Positions 16,783 through 24,767 of a stretch of 64,000 nucleotides of DNA are shown piece after piece. The notes under the pieces are model-generated. The model worked only from the letters and a program-made list of their open reading frames with translations. It searched no databases and was not told the origin of the DNA. The position numbers were made by a program, and so were the translations under genes. Every line of letters begins with the position of its first letter. The stretch's first letter is position 1. Origin of the DNA: Bosea sp. 124 (GTDB lineage Bacteria; Pseudomonadota; Alphaproteobacteria; Rhizobiales; Beijerinckiaceae); assembly GCF_003046175.1 (NCBI RefSeq), contig NZ_PZZM01000001.1, positions 3,985,001 through 4,049,000 of the forward strand. Reading direction: 5' to 3'.

Positions 16783-17127
16783 TCAGCCCGGATAGCCGAA
16801 CTTCGCCTTGGTGGAGCGGATCTGTGCGATGGCGCCGCCCTCGTTTCCAGCGGCGCAGGTCGAGCGCGCGGTCGAGATGTCCGACGAGACGCGGGTGTGG
16901 ACGCCCTTGGTGGTGTGGCCGGTGGCGAGATCGTTGTCGATCACCGCCTGGAAACGCTCGACCTCGCCGGAGCAGCCCGAGCCCGTCGGCATGCGGAAGG
17001 TGTTGGGGGTGACACCCGTCGCCGCCTGCTCGGGCGAGGGCGCCGGCGGCGTGCCGCCCGATGGGGTCTGGCAGCCGGCCAGGGCGGCGAAGGCAAGGGC
17101 GACAACGGGCAGGGCGATGGCGCGCAT
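16783..17127 (-). CDS. Small lipoprotein, unknown function
   Basis: A 114-residue protein with a lipobox: MRAIALPVVALAFAALAGC, with the cysteine at residue 19 as the expected lipidation site. GGAG lies seven bases before the start. After a proline-rich linker (GGTPPAPSPEQ), a compact domain of about 70 residues holds two cysteines (GSGCSGEVERFQAVIDNDL and STCAAGN) that could pair. It is probably anchored in the outer or inner membrane facing the periplasm. No family is recognised. It is transcribed opposite to the cysteine-rich protein at 16374, from which it is separated by 40 bases. Confidence 0.72.
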   Translation of the reverse strand: MRAIALPVVALAFAALAGCQTPSGGTPPAPSPEQAATGVTPNTFRMPTGSGCSGEVERFQAVIDNDLATGHTTKGVHTRVSSDISTARSTCAAGNEGGAIAQIRSTKAKFGYPG

Positions 17128-17257
17128 GGCAGGCTCCGGCGTGCTTTACACAATGGTCCAGAAGCGGATTCACCGGGCAGGTCGATTCATCCTGCGCCGA
17201 TCCGGCTCCCGTGCAGCGAAGATGCCCGATTCCCCTTCCGGGTCAATCGCGGGCGGT

Positions 17258-17899
17258 TCAGTCGTCGAGGGGCAGGAAGGGCAGGGCGACCGCGAAGATG
17301 GCGGCCGCGAGCGCAGCCAGCCAGACGGCGCCGAGGCCGACGAGGTAATGGGCGATGGCGCCGTTGATGCAGCCCGTCAGAAGACCGATCCAGAGCACGA
17401 AATGGCGCACCCAGGCCAAAGGCGGGCCACCCAGCAGGGCGCCGGCGATGCGCTGGCCCATCTTCACCAGCGTCCCGGTCATATAGGTCAGTGCGATCGT
17501 GACCTCGCCGTCGCGCTGGAAGACTCCGTTCTCCGCCCCCATGGCGAAGGCGAGCAGCACGGCGCCGGCGAAGCTGAAGCCGATCGTGGCGAGCGTCGCT
17601 GCCGCCGCCAGGGCGAGCGCCACCAGCGCAAGCACGGCGGATTTGCGCCTGCGACCGCCGAAATGGCCGGCGAGCGAACCGCAGATGACGCCAATGACGA
17701 AGAGCCCGAGCACCGTTGCGGCAATCGCGATGCCGCCGGCATGGAGACCGGCCAGCTCGATGCTGAGCCGCGTCGTGTTGCCGCTCATGAAGGAGACGAA
17801 AAAGCCGCCAAGGCTGATGAAGCCGATCGTGTCGATATAGCCAGCGAGGCCCGACAGGCAAAAGGCCAGGCCGATCGCCCAGCGGTTGTAGAGCATCAT
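17258..17899 (-). CDS. YoaK/DUF1275 family membrane protein
   Basis: A 213-residue polytopic protein with about six transmembrane helices. The GLAGYIDTIGFISLGGFFVS start and the FMSGNTTRLSIEL motif, containing the conserved M-S-G-N-T, identify DUF1275. The AMGAENGVFQRDGEVTIALT segment carries the conserved Asn/Gly and the TGTLVKMGQ motif near the C-terminus. Function of the family is unknown. The gene stands alone, divergent from the leuA leader region, and the 3' side faces the small lipoprotein gene. Confidence 0.88.
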   Translation of the reverse strand: MMLYNRWAIGLAFCLSGLAGYIDTIGFISLGGFFVSFMSGNTTRLSIELAGLHAGGIAIAATVLGLFVIGVICGSLAGHFGGRRRKSAVLALVALALAAAATLATIGFSFAGAVLLAFAMGAENGVFQRDGEVTIALTYMTGTLVKMGQRIAGALLGGPPLAWVRHFVLWIGLLTGCINGAIAHYLVGLGAVWLAALAAAIFAVALPFLPLDD

Positions 17900-18127
17900 C
17901 GCGTTCGTCCCCAGCCGCGATCCGGCGATTCCCTGCCTGCGCGCCGGGAGCGATCATAGGGGGCAGGTCGTCCGCGTCATCCATTCATGGTCGTCTGCGA
18001 CATATGCTTGCGCAGACGTGCCTGTTTCGGCTACATCGTTTCAGGTACACGAGGATCGCCTTTGTCTCCGACGCACGCCCATATCCGGTTTGATGATCGC
18101 GCCGCCGCGCGGTTCGCCGGGTCGCGC

Positions 18128-18178
18128 GTGCGTCTCGCATCCTCGCTTGGTCTGCTTCTTCTCCTTAGCTGCCCCTGA
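18128..18178 (+). CDS. Candidate leucine leader peptide of leuA
   Basis: From GTG 18128 a 16-residue peptide M-R-L-A-S-S-L-G-L-L-L-L-L-S-C-P is encoded and ends at TGA 18176-18178. Six of seven consecutive codons at 18146-18166 are Leu, four of them CTT, a codon I would expect to be rare in GC-rich DNA. It lies 112 bases before leuA. Leader peptides rich in the regulated amino acid are the classical sensor of transcription attenuation, known for leu and ilv operons in proteobacteria. The start codon is uncertain, because the frame is open upstream to 17987, and the ribosome site is weak. Confidence 0.5.
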   Translation: MRLASSLGLLLLLSCP

Positions 18179-18214
18179 GGGCCGGCCGGGCATGCATGCC
18201 TGGGCGCTCAGGGG
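18172..18214 (+). promoter_or_regulatory. Hairpin overlapping the end of the leucine leader peptide
   Basis: CCCCTGAG (18172-18179) pairs with CTCAGGGG (18207-18214), and inside it GGCATGCATGCC (18189-18200) is a perfect palindrome. The outer stem begins within the leader peptide's last codons and includes its stop, so ribosome position would govern folding. There is no clear U-run after it; a second small stem-loop near 18260-18276 precedes the leuA start. An attenuator is inferred, not shown. Confidence 0.4.
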
Positions 18215-18290
18215 AGTGACGAGAACGACCTTCCAGACATAAGGCGCCTGCATCCGACGAGAGCGGCGCCAGCTCTTTCAGGAACTCACC

Positions 18291-19883
18291 ATGACCGAAT
18301 CGACCCGGAGCCACGCCGGCAACGCCTCCGCCAAAGCTGCTTCCGCAAAAGACCGCGTGCTGATCTTCGACACCACGCTGCGCGACGGCGAGCAGTGCCC
18401 CGGCGCGACGATGACCTTCGAAGAGAAGCTCGAGATCGCCGAACTGCTGGATACGATGGGTGTCGACATCATCGAAGCCGGCTTCCCGATCGCCTCCGAT
18501 GGCGATTTCGAGGCGGTGTCCGAGATCGCCCGGCGCAGCAAGCGCTCGACGATCGCCGGTCTGGCGCGGGCCATCACCGCCGACATCGCCCGTGCCGGCG
18601 AGGCGGTGCGCCATGCCGGCAAGCCGCGGATCCACACCTTCGTCTCGACCTCGCCGATCCATCTGGAGCACCAGATGCGCAAGAGCGGGGACGAGGTGCT
18701 GGAGATCATCACCCGCACCGTGGCGCAGGCGCGCAATCTGGTCGAGGATGTCGAGTGGTCGGCGATGGACGCCACCCGTACGCCGATCGAGTATCTGTGC
18801 CGGGCCGTCGAGGCGGCGATCAAGGCCGGCGCGACCACGATCAACCTGCCCGATACCGTCGGCTATGCGACGCCCGACGAATACCGGACGATGTTCGCCT
18901 CAGTCCGCGAGCGCGTGCCCAATGCCGACAAGGCGATCTTCTCAGTGCATTGCCACAACGATCTGGGGCTGGCGGTGGCGAATTCGCTGGCTGGCATCGA
19001 GGGCGGGGCGCGGCAGGTCGAGTGCACGCTGAACGGCATTGGCGAGCGCGCCGGCAATGCCGCGCTGGAGGAAGTGGTGATGGCGCTGCGGGTGCGTGGC
19101 GACGTGCTGCCCTATGACACCGGCATAGACGCGACCATGCTGATGCGCGCCTCGAAAACGGTCTCGAACGCCTGCTCCTTCCCGGTGCAGTACAACAAGG
19201 CGATCGTCGGCCGGAACGCCTTCGCGCATGAGAGCGGCATCCATCAGGACGGCATGCTGAAGAACCAGTCGACCTACGAGATCATGACACCGGCCTCCGT
19301 CGGCGTGACCAAGACCTCGCTGGTGATGGGCAAGCATTCGGGCCGCGCCGCCTTCCGCTCGAAGCTGAAGGACATGGGCTACGAGCTCGGCGACAACCAG
19401 CTGGAAGACGCCTTCACCCGCTTCAAGGCGCTCGCCGACCGCAAGAAGCATGTCTATGACGAGGATATCGAGGCGCTGGTCGACGACAACATCGCGACCG
19501 CCCATGACCGGGTGAAACTGGTTTCGCTGACGGTGATCGCCGGGACGCGCGGCCCGCAACGGGCGACGATGAAGCTGGATGTCGAGGGCCGCATCGTCAC
19601 CGAGGAGGTCGAGGGCAACGGGCCGATCGACGCGATCTTCAATGCGATCAAGACGATCGTCCCGCATGAGGCGACGCTGGAACTCTACGATGTCCATGCC
19701 GTCACAGAGGGCACCGACGCGCAGGCCGAAGTCACCGTCCGGCTGACACATGAGGGCTTCTCCGTGACCGGCCGTGGCGCCGACCCCGACACGCTGGTCT
19801 CCTCGGCCAAGGCCTATCTGGTGGCGCTCAACAAGCTGATGGCCAAGGGCGTGCGCCTGCACGCGCAGGCCGCGGCGGAGTAG
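18291..19883 (+). CDS. leuA: 2-isopropylmalate synthase, type 1
   Basis: A 530-residue enzyme that condenses acetyl-CoA with 2-oxoisovalerate, the committed step of leucine synthesis. The TIM barrel opens with [17 protein letters not shown] (metal-binding Asp27, then Arg31), and the metal-binding HCHNDLG motif lies at about residue 220. The [15 protein letters not shown] lid and the HESGIHQDG linker motif follow. The C-terminal leucine-sensing regulatory domain (about 400-530) is present, including [12 protein letters not shown]. It follows the candidate leader peptide and should be feedback-inhibited by leucine. The isolated gene supplements ilvBNC at the window start. Confidence 0.96.
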   Translation: MTESTRSHAGNASAKAASAKDRVLIFDTTLRDGEQCPGATMTFEEKLEIAELLDTMGVDIIEAGFPIASDGDFEAVSEIARRSKRSTIAGLARAITADIARAGEAVRHAGKPRIHTFVSTSPIHLEHQMRKSGDEVLEIITRTVAQARNLVEDVEWSAMDATRTPIEYLCRAVEAAIKAGATTINLPDTVGYATPDEYRTMFASVRERVPNADKAIFSVHCHNDLGLAVANSLAGIEGGARQVECTLNGIGERAGNAALEEVVMALRVRGDVLPYDTGIDATMLMRASKTVSNACSFPVQYNKAIVGRNAFAHESGIHQDGMLKNQSTYEIMTPASVGVTKTSLVMGKHSGRAAFRSKLKDMGYELGDNQLEDAFTRFKALADRKKHVYDEDIEALVDDNIATAHDRVKLVSLTVIAGTRGPQRATMKLDVEGRIVTEEVEGNGPIDAIFNAIKTIVPHEATLELYDVHAVTEGTDAQAEVTVRLTHEGFSVTGRGADPDTLVSSAKAYLVALNKLMAKGVRLHAQAAAE

Positions 19884-19897
19884 GGGCGGGCAGGAGC

Positions 19898-20001
19898 CGT
19901 CATTCTCGGGCGGCGCATCGCGCCGACGCGAGAATCTCCAACCGGAGAAAGCCGGGAGCCTTCTCCGGCCTGAGATGCTCGGGGCAAGCCCGAGCATGAC
20001 G
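19898..20001. repeat. Intergenic palindromic repeat, copy C
   Basis: A 104-base inverted element just behind leuA. The outer arms CGTCATTCTCGGGC (19898-19911) and GCCCGAGCATGACG (19988-20001) pair almost perfectly, and CCGGAGAA pairs with TTCTCCGG inside. It shares its ends with the elements at 304, 8614, 29936 and 36726. It may double as a transcript-end hairpin for leuA. Confidence 0.75.
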
Positions 20002-20117
20002 CTCTTCACCGGATTCCGGTGGATGACCTCGCGGCGATCTGGCGTCGGCGCGGGACTTGCCTTCATCCTCCTCGCCGAGTGGCGGCCGCACGGCTGCCGC
20101 AGGCATGGCGGGGAGCG

Positions 20118-21398
20118 ATGGCGATGGCAGGCTATTTTCCGAACTGGACCCTGAAAACCTCCGGCACGGTCATGCCGGACGAACGGCTGCCCGTCGCGCA
20201 GACCTTCATCGCCGGCTTGCAGCATGTCGTCGCGATGTTCGGCGCAACCGCGCTGGCGCCGATCCTGATGGGGTTCGACCCCAATGTGGCGATCTTCTTC
20301 TCGGGCGTCGCGACGCTGCTGTTCTTCATCGTCACGCGCGGGCAGTTGCCGAGCTATCTCGGCTCCTCCTTCGCCTTCATCGGCGTGGTGATCGCGGCGA
20401 CCGGCTATGCCGGCTCGGGCCCGAACGCGAATATCGGCGTGGCGCTCGGCGGTATCATCGCCTGCGGCGCGCTCTATGCCGCGATCGGCCTGCTCGTGCA
20501 GGGTGTCGGCACGGCCTGGATCGAGAAGCTGCTGCCGCCGGTGGTGACGGGCGCCGTCGTGGCCGCGATCGGTCTCAACCTCACCGCCGTCGCGATGAAC
20601 ATGATCTCGGCCAGCGCCTATACCAAATGGATCGCGCTGTTCACCGTGATCGCCGTCGCGGTGGTCGCCGTCTACGGCAGGGGCCTGGCCCAGCGTCTGC
20701 CTGTTCTGATCGGCGGGCTCGTCGCCTATGTCGTCTATGCCGCGACGGCGCCGAGCTTCGGCGCGCCTCCGGTCGATTTCGGCCGCATCGGCGCAGCCGC
20801 CTGGTTCGGGCTGCCGCATTTCGTCGCGCCGGTGTTCGAGGCCAGGGCGATGGCACTGATTGCGCCCGTCGCGATCATCCTGGTCGCGGAGAATCTCGGG
20901 CATATCAAAGGCATCGCCGTGATGACCGGGCGCAATCTCGACCCTCTGATCGGGCGCGGCTTCCTCGCCGACGGCGTGGCCACCATGATCGCGGGCTCGG
21001 GCGGCGGCACCGGCGTCACCACCTATGCCGAGAACATGGGTGTGATGGCGGTGACGCGGGTCTATTCGACGCTCGTCTTCGTCGCCGCCGGCATCATCGC
21101 GCTGGTCCTCGGCTTCTCGCCGAAATTCGGCGCCGTGATCGGCACGATTCCGGTGGCCGTGCTCGGCGGCCTCGCCATCGTGGTGTTCGGGCTGATCGCC
21201 GCGACGGCCGGGCGAATCTGGGTCGAGAGCAAGGTCGATTTCTCGGAGCCGAAGAACCTGCTCACGGTCGCGACCGCGCTGATCCTCGGCGCAGGCGACC
21301 TCAAGCTGCCGATCTTCGGCTTCGAACTGGGCGGCATCGGCACGGCAACCTTCGGTGCGATCGCGCTCTATCACCTCCTGAACCGCAAACCGGCGTGA
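20118..21398 (+). CDS. NCS2 family uracil/xanthine permease
   Basis: A 426-residue inner-membrane transporter with about 12 to 14 segments, of the UraA/RutG/uracil-xanthine symporter family. It starts AGYFPNWTLKTSG with FIAGLQHVVAMFGATALAPI, the conserved first helix. The substrate-site motif LVAENLGHIKGIAVMTGRNL and the TTYAENMGVMAVTRVYS motif (family signature) lie around residues 255-320. GGGGAG precedes ATG 20118, which gives the family start although the frame is open upstream. The exact nucleobase cannot be assigned; uracil is most likely given the UraA-like TxxAENxG motif. Confidence 0.9.
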   Translation: MAMAGYFPNWTLKTSGTVMPDERLPVAQTFIAGLQHVVAMFGATALAPILMGFDPNVAIFFSGVATLLFFIVTRGQLPSYLGSSFAFIGVVIAATGYAGSGPNANIGVALGGIIACGALYAAIGLLVQGVGTAWIEKLLPPVVTGAVVAAIGLNLTAVAMNMISASAYTKWIALFTVIAVAVVAVYGRGLAQRLPVLIGGLVAYVVYAATAPSFGAPPVDFGRIGAAAWFGLPHFVAPVFEARAMALIAPVAIILVAENLGHIKGIAVMTGRNLDPLIGRGFLADGVATMIAGSGGGTGVTTYAENMGVMAVTRVYSTLVFVAAGIIALVLGFSPKFGAVIGTIPVAVLGGLAIVVFGLIAATAGRIWVESKVDFSEPKNLLTVATALILGAGDLKLPIFGFELGGIGTATFGAIALYHLLNRKPA

Positions 21399-21541
21399 CG
21401 GACGCCGCCCGGCGAAACCGATTTCGCCGGGCCTCACATATTTCTGTCGCAGACGGGTGGACAGTGTCGGGGCGCTTTGCTACATCGCCGGCCTGCCTGA
21501 CGCGGCCACGTGCTGCGGGACGGCGGCGCTTCGTGGCGTAT

Positions 21542-21617
<76 letters not shown>

Positions 21618-21929
21618 CGGACCTTCTTTCCGGACATCGTTGAACAGCCTGCGTGGCGCGGCGCGCCAGGGTCGGTCGGGCGCCGCATTCCGGCGGTGTG
21701 AGCCGCCATAATGCCGCACCGTTGCGATGCTGGCGCGGGCGCGATTTCGCGAAGTGCCATCTGGCGGAATTCGGTGGCGTTGAAGGCCTTTCAGGTGCCG
21801 AAGATCACGGCAAATGGCCGAATGGATTAGATGCCTGCCCGCTTGTGCCGGTCATGGCCTTCCTATAACCGAAGTCCAGATTGGGCCTGACTTAAAACAA
21901 GGCCCGGCGCGGGATTTGGGAGCACCGAC
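21618..21929. other. 312-base stretch with no gene seen
   Basis: From the tRNA CCA to the TRAP gene I find no convincing open frame. The only structure is GGGCCT (21883-21888) paired with AGGCCC (21900-21905) across an 11-base A-rich loop, about 25 bases before the TRAP start codon. The AT-rich patch GACTTAAAACA in that loop is a plausible promoter or operator for the TRAP operon. No tandem repeat was noticed. Confidence 0.4.
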
Positions 21930-22529
21930 GTGAAGGGACTACTTCGGGTCAGCAGTGTCATCGACACGATCAACACCCAGATCGGCAAGAAGGTCGCCTG
22001 GCTTATCCTGCTGGCGGTGATCGTCGCGACCGTGAACGCCATCATCCGCAAGGTCTTCAACGTCTCTTCAAACGCCTGGCTCGAACTGCAGTGGATGCTG
22101 TTTGGCGCCGTGTTCCTGATGTGCGCCGCCTGGACGCTGAAGGTGAAGGAGCACATCCGCATCGACATCGTGAACAGCATGCTGCCCAAGAGCGTGCAGC
22201 GCTGGATCGACCTGGTCGGCCACACCCTGTTCCTGATGCCGTTCTGCCTGCTGATGATCTATCATTCCTGGCCGTTCTTCACCCGCTCCTACGCCATCAA
22301 CGAGCAGTCGCTCTCCGCCGGCGGACTGCCGCAATGGCCGGCCAAGGGCCTCGTCATCGTCGGCTTCGTGATGCTGGCGTTCCAAGGCGTGTCCGAGATC
22401 ATCAAGCAGATCGCGATCATGCGCGGCCATCTCGAGGACGACGAGACGCTGCGTGGCCATGCGGCGGCAGCCGAGGCCGAGGCCCAGCGCCTGCTCGATG
22501 TCGCCAAGCAGCAGGGATTGGCCTCGTGA
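21930..22529 (+). CDS. TRAP transporter small permease (DctQ-like)
   Basis: A 199-residue membrane protein with four helices of the DctQ type. It carries NAIIRKVFNVSSNAWLELQW, where the W-x-E-L-Q-W motif of DctQ proteins lies, and KVKEHIRIDIV (conserved His-Ile-Arg-Ile-Asp). The GTG start at 21930 has GGGAG upstream. The C-terminal about 40 residues are cytosolic and rich in Ala and Glu (GHAAAAEAEAQRL). The large permease gene overlaps its stop by four bases. There is no binding-protein gene beside this pair. Confidence 0.9.
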   Translation: MKGLLRVSSVIDTINTQIGKKVAWLILLAVIVATVNAIIRKVFNVSSNAWLELQWMLFGAVFLMCAAWTLKVKEHIRIDIVNSMLPKSVQRWIDLVGHTLFLMPFCLLMIYHSWPFFTRSYAINEQSLSAGGLPQWPAKGLVIVGFVMLAFQGVSEIIKQIAIMRGHLEDDETLRGHAAAAEAEAQRLLDVAKQQGLAS

Positions 22530-24340
22530 GCACCTCCAAGGACGTCCGGACCTCCGCCATGACCGCCACCCGCCTGCCTCGCGTCGCCGGGCTGCTGCTC
22601 GCGCTCACGCTCGTCGCCTTCTTCGGCCTCCATACCGGCGATGCCCATGCCGCCGGCCTCGGCGATTTCCTGCGCGTCAACATGGCGCCGGTGATGTTCG
22701 CCGCGCTCGTCGTCTTCCTGCTGCTGGGCTATCCGGTCGCCTTCGCGCTGGCCGCCAACGGCCTGCTCTTCGCCATCGTCGGCATCGAGCTCGGGCTGTT
22801 CCAGGAGAATTTCCTGCAGGCGCTGCCCGAACGCATCTACGGCACGATGAACAACGACGTGCTGCTGGCGATCCCGTTCTTCACCTTCATGGGCCTCATC
22901 CTCGAGCGCTCGGGCATGGCGGAAGACCTGCTGGATACGATCGGACAGCTCTTCGGGCCGGTGCGCGGCGGTCTCGCCTATGCGGTCATCTTCGTCGGCG
23001 CATTGCTTGCCGCCACGACGGGCGTCGTCGCGGCCTCCGTGATCTCGATGGGCCTGATCTCGCTGCCGATCATGCTGCGCTACGGTTACGACCGGCGTTT
23101 GGCGTCGGGCGTCATCGCCGCATCGGGAACGCTGGCGCAGATCATCCCGCCATCACTGGTCCTGATCGTGCTGGCCGACCAGCTCGGACGCTCCGTCGGC
23201 GACATGTATGAAGGCGCCTTCATTCCCGGCCTCGTTCTCTCGGCGATGTATGCCGGCTACGTCTTCCTCGTCACGATGATCTATCCGAAGCGCGCGCCGG
23301 GCTTGCCGCCGGAGGCGCAGACCCTGCGCGATGCCGACGGCCAGACGCGGCGGCGCTCGCTGCTGGTCATCACGATCATCGCCTTCGCGGTCGCCTATGC
23401 CTGCATGAAGCTGTTCACGAATGTGAAGGCGGGGGCGGATTTCGTCATCCTGACGATGTCGATCGCGGTCGGCGTCTCCTTCGTGATCGCCATCCTCAAC
23501 AAGGTGCTTGGCCTCAAGCTGCTGTCGCGCATGGCCGAGCAGGTCGTCTTCGTCATGGTGCCGCCGCTGGCGCTGATTTTCCTGGTGCTCGGCACGATCT
23601 TCATCGGCGTCGCGACGCCGACGGAGGGCGGCGCGATGGGGGCTGCAGGCGCGATCCTGCTGGCCTATGGCAAGAAGCGCATGACCTTCGACCTGCTCAA
23701 GCAGGCGACGGAATCGACCGCCAAGCTCTCGGCCTTCGTGCTGTTCATCCTGGTCGGTGCGCGCGTGTTCTCGCTGACCTTCTACGGCGTCAACGGCCAT
23801 GTCTGGGTTGAGCATCTGCTGGTCGGGCTGCCGGGCGGCGCGACGGGCTTCCTGATCGTCGTCAACATCATGGTGTTCCTGCTCGCCTTCTTCCTCGACT
23901 TCTTCGAGCTGGCCTTCATCATCGTGCCGCTGCTCGGGCCGGCCGCCGACAAGCTCGGCATCGACCTGATCTGGTTCGGCGTCATCCTCGGCGTGAACAT
24001 GCAGACCAGCTTCATGCATCCGCCTTTCGGCTTCGCGCTGTTCTTCTTGCGCTCGGTCGCGCCGAAGGACCGCTATCGCGACAAGGTGACAGGGACGATG
24101 ATGGAGCCAGTCACCACCGCGCAGATCTACTGGGGGGCGGTGCCCTTCGTGGTGATCCAGTGCATCATGGTGGCGCTGGTGGTGACCTTCCCGCAGATGG
24201 TGATGCACTACAAGGCATCGGCCGTTCAGCTCGACCAGAAGTCGATCGACAAGCAGTTCGACTCGATCCAGATCCCGGGCATGGGGGGCGCGGGCGGATT
24301 GCCCGGGCTCGATCTCAACGCTCCGCCAACCTTCAAATAA
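22526..24340 (+). CDS. TRAP transporter large permease (DctM-like)
   Basis: A 604-residue membrane protein, the large permease of a tripartite ATP-independent periplasmic transporter. The GTG at 22526 overlaps the DctQ stop (GTGA); ATG 22559 is an alternative. The N-terminal about 35 residues look like an extra hydrophobic segment or signal-like region (LLLALTLVAFFGLHTG) before the conserved ALAANGLLFAIVGIELG. DctM motifs include IPFFTFMGLILERSG, VASVISMGLISLPIML and a GTIFIGVATPTEGGAMGAAG gate region. It is longer than the common 425-440-residue DctM because of an insertion (about residues 255-330) and a C-terminal tail. The substrate is unknown. Confidence 0.9.
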   Translation: MSTSKDVRTSAMTATRLPRVAGLLLALTLVAFFGLHTGDAHAAGLGDFLRVNMAPVMFAALVVFLLLGYPVAFALAANGLLFAIVGIELGLFQENFLQALPERIYGTMNNDVLLAIPFFTFMGLILERSGMAEDLLDTIGQLFGPVRGGLAYAVIFVGALLAATTGVVAASVISMGLISLPIMLRYGYDRRLASGVIAASGTLAQIIPPSLVLIVLADQLGRSVGDMYEGAFIPGLVLSAMYAGYVFLVTMIYPKRAPGLPPEAQTLRDADGQTRRRSLLVITIIAFAVAYACMKLFTNVKAGADFVILTMSIAVGVSFVIAILNKVLGLKLLSRMAEQVVFVMVPPLALIFLVLGTIFIGVATPTEGGAMGAAGAILLAYGKKRMTFDLLKQATESTAKLSAFVLFILVGARVFSLTFYGVNGHVWVEHLLVGLPGGATGFLIVVNIMVFLLAFFLDFFELAFIIVPLLGPAADKLGIDLIWFGVILGVNMQTSFMHPPFGFALFFLRSVAPKDRYRDKVTGTMMEPVTTAQIYWGAVPFVVIQCIMVALVVTFPQMVMHYKASAVQLDQKSIDKQFDSIQIPGMGGAGGLPGLDLNAPPTFK

Positions 24341-24346
24341 GCCTCG

Positions 24347-24385
24347 CGACCTTCAAGCAAGGTTCTCGACCTTCAAGCAGGGCTC
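24347..24385 (+). repeat. Short degenerate tandem repeat behind the TRAP gene
   Basis: Two units built around CGACCTTCAAGCA (24347-24359 and 24368-24380) lie behind the dctM stop, and a partial copy (CCTTCAAATAAGC) covers the gene's last codons. They look like a local duplication of the 3' end of the coding region. Unit length is about 21 bases. Confidence 0.5.
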
Positions 24386-24394
24386 GAACGCATG

Positions 24395-24426
24395 CGACGC
24401 CGGCCTCAGGCCGGCGTCGTTGTTTT
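24395..24426 (+). terminator. Rho-independent terminator of the TRAP pair
   Basis: CGACGCCGGCC (24395-24405), a TCA loop and GGCCGGCGTCG (24409-24419) form an 11-base-pair perfect stem, followed by TTGTTTTT. It ends the TRAP transcript. Confidence 0.85.
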
Positions 24427-24509
24427 TGAGGTGTCCGGCTTTTGGGAGGACACGCGCGGCGAACCTTTGAGCGCCCTGATGCGTTGGTTCTCGAAAGAGG
24501 ACTTGCCTG

Positions 24510-24761
24510 ATGACAGCGACCATCGACGCCGCCGACCCCGGCGGCACACCAGCCATGCCAACACCGCCGCCGGAAGCGCCACCCTTGATGCCGACCGAAG
24601 TGCCGCCGGCGCCGCCGGTCGAATCACCGCCCGACGAGGAGCCGCAGGGCATTCCGACCGAGCCGCCGCCGGAACTGCCGCCCGATGCCCCGCCGGAAGG
24701 TCCGCTTGCGACGCCTTTCGACCTGCCGCCGGACCGGGGTCCGCGTCAGCCGATGGAGTAG
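24510..24761 (+). CDS. Proline-rich low-complexity small protein
   Basis: An 83-residue protein starting TATIDAADPGGTPAM, with a GAGGA ribosome site upstream. The body is a Pro/Glu-rich low-complexity region with repeating units such as PTPPPEAPPLMP, EPPPELPPD and APPEGP. No signal peptide or membrane segment. It stands alone between the TRAP terminator and the convergent M20 gene. It could be an extended linker-like protein. There is no recognised domain. The bias of Pro codons in GC-rich DNA makes such open frames easier to form by chance, so the gene is only moderately supported. Confidence 0.45.
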   Translation: MTATIDAADPGGTPAMPTPPPEAPPLMPTEVPPAPPVESPPDEEPQGIPTEPPPELPPDAPPEGPLATPFDLPPDRGPRQPME

Positions 24762-24767
24762 CTGCCC

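Noticed and set aside
18942..21437. Long open frame (about 830 codons) on the minus strand across leuA and the NCS2 permease
   Set aside because: It is antisense to two clear genes whose proteins show family motifs. High GC and codon bias create long mirror frames; the product has low-complexity Arg/Asp/Gly-rich sequence with no fold.
22091..22525. N-terminal extension of the DctM frame through dctQ
   Set aside because: The extension is a shadow of dctQ. The GTGA overlap at 22526 is the natural start.
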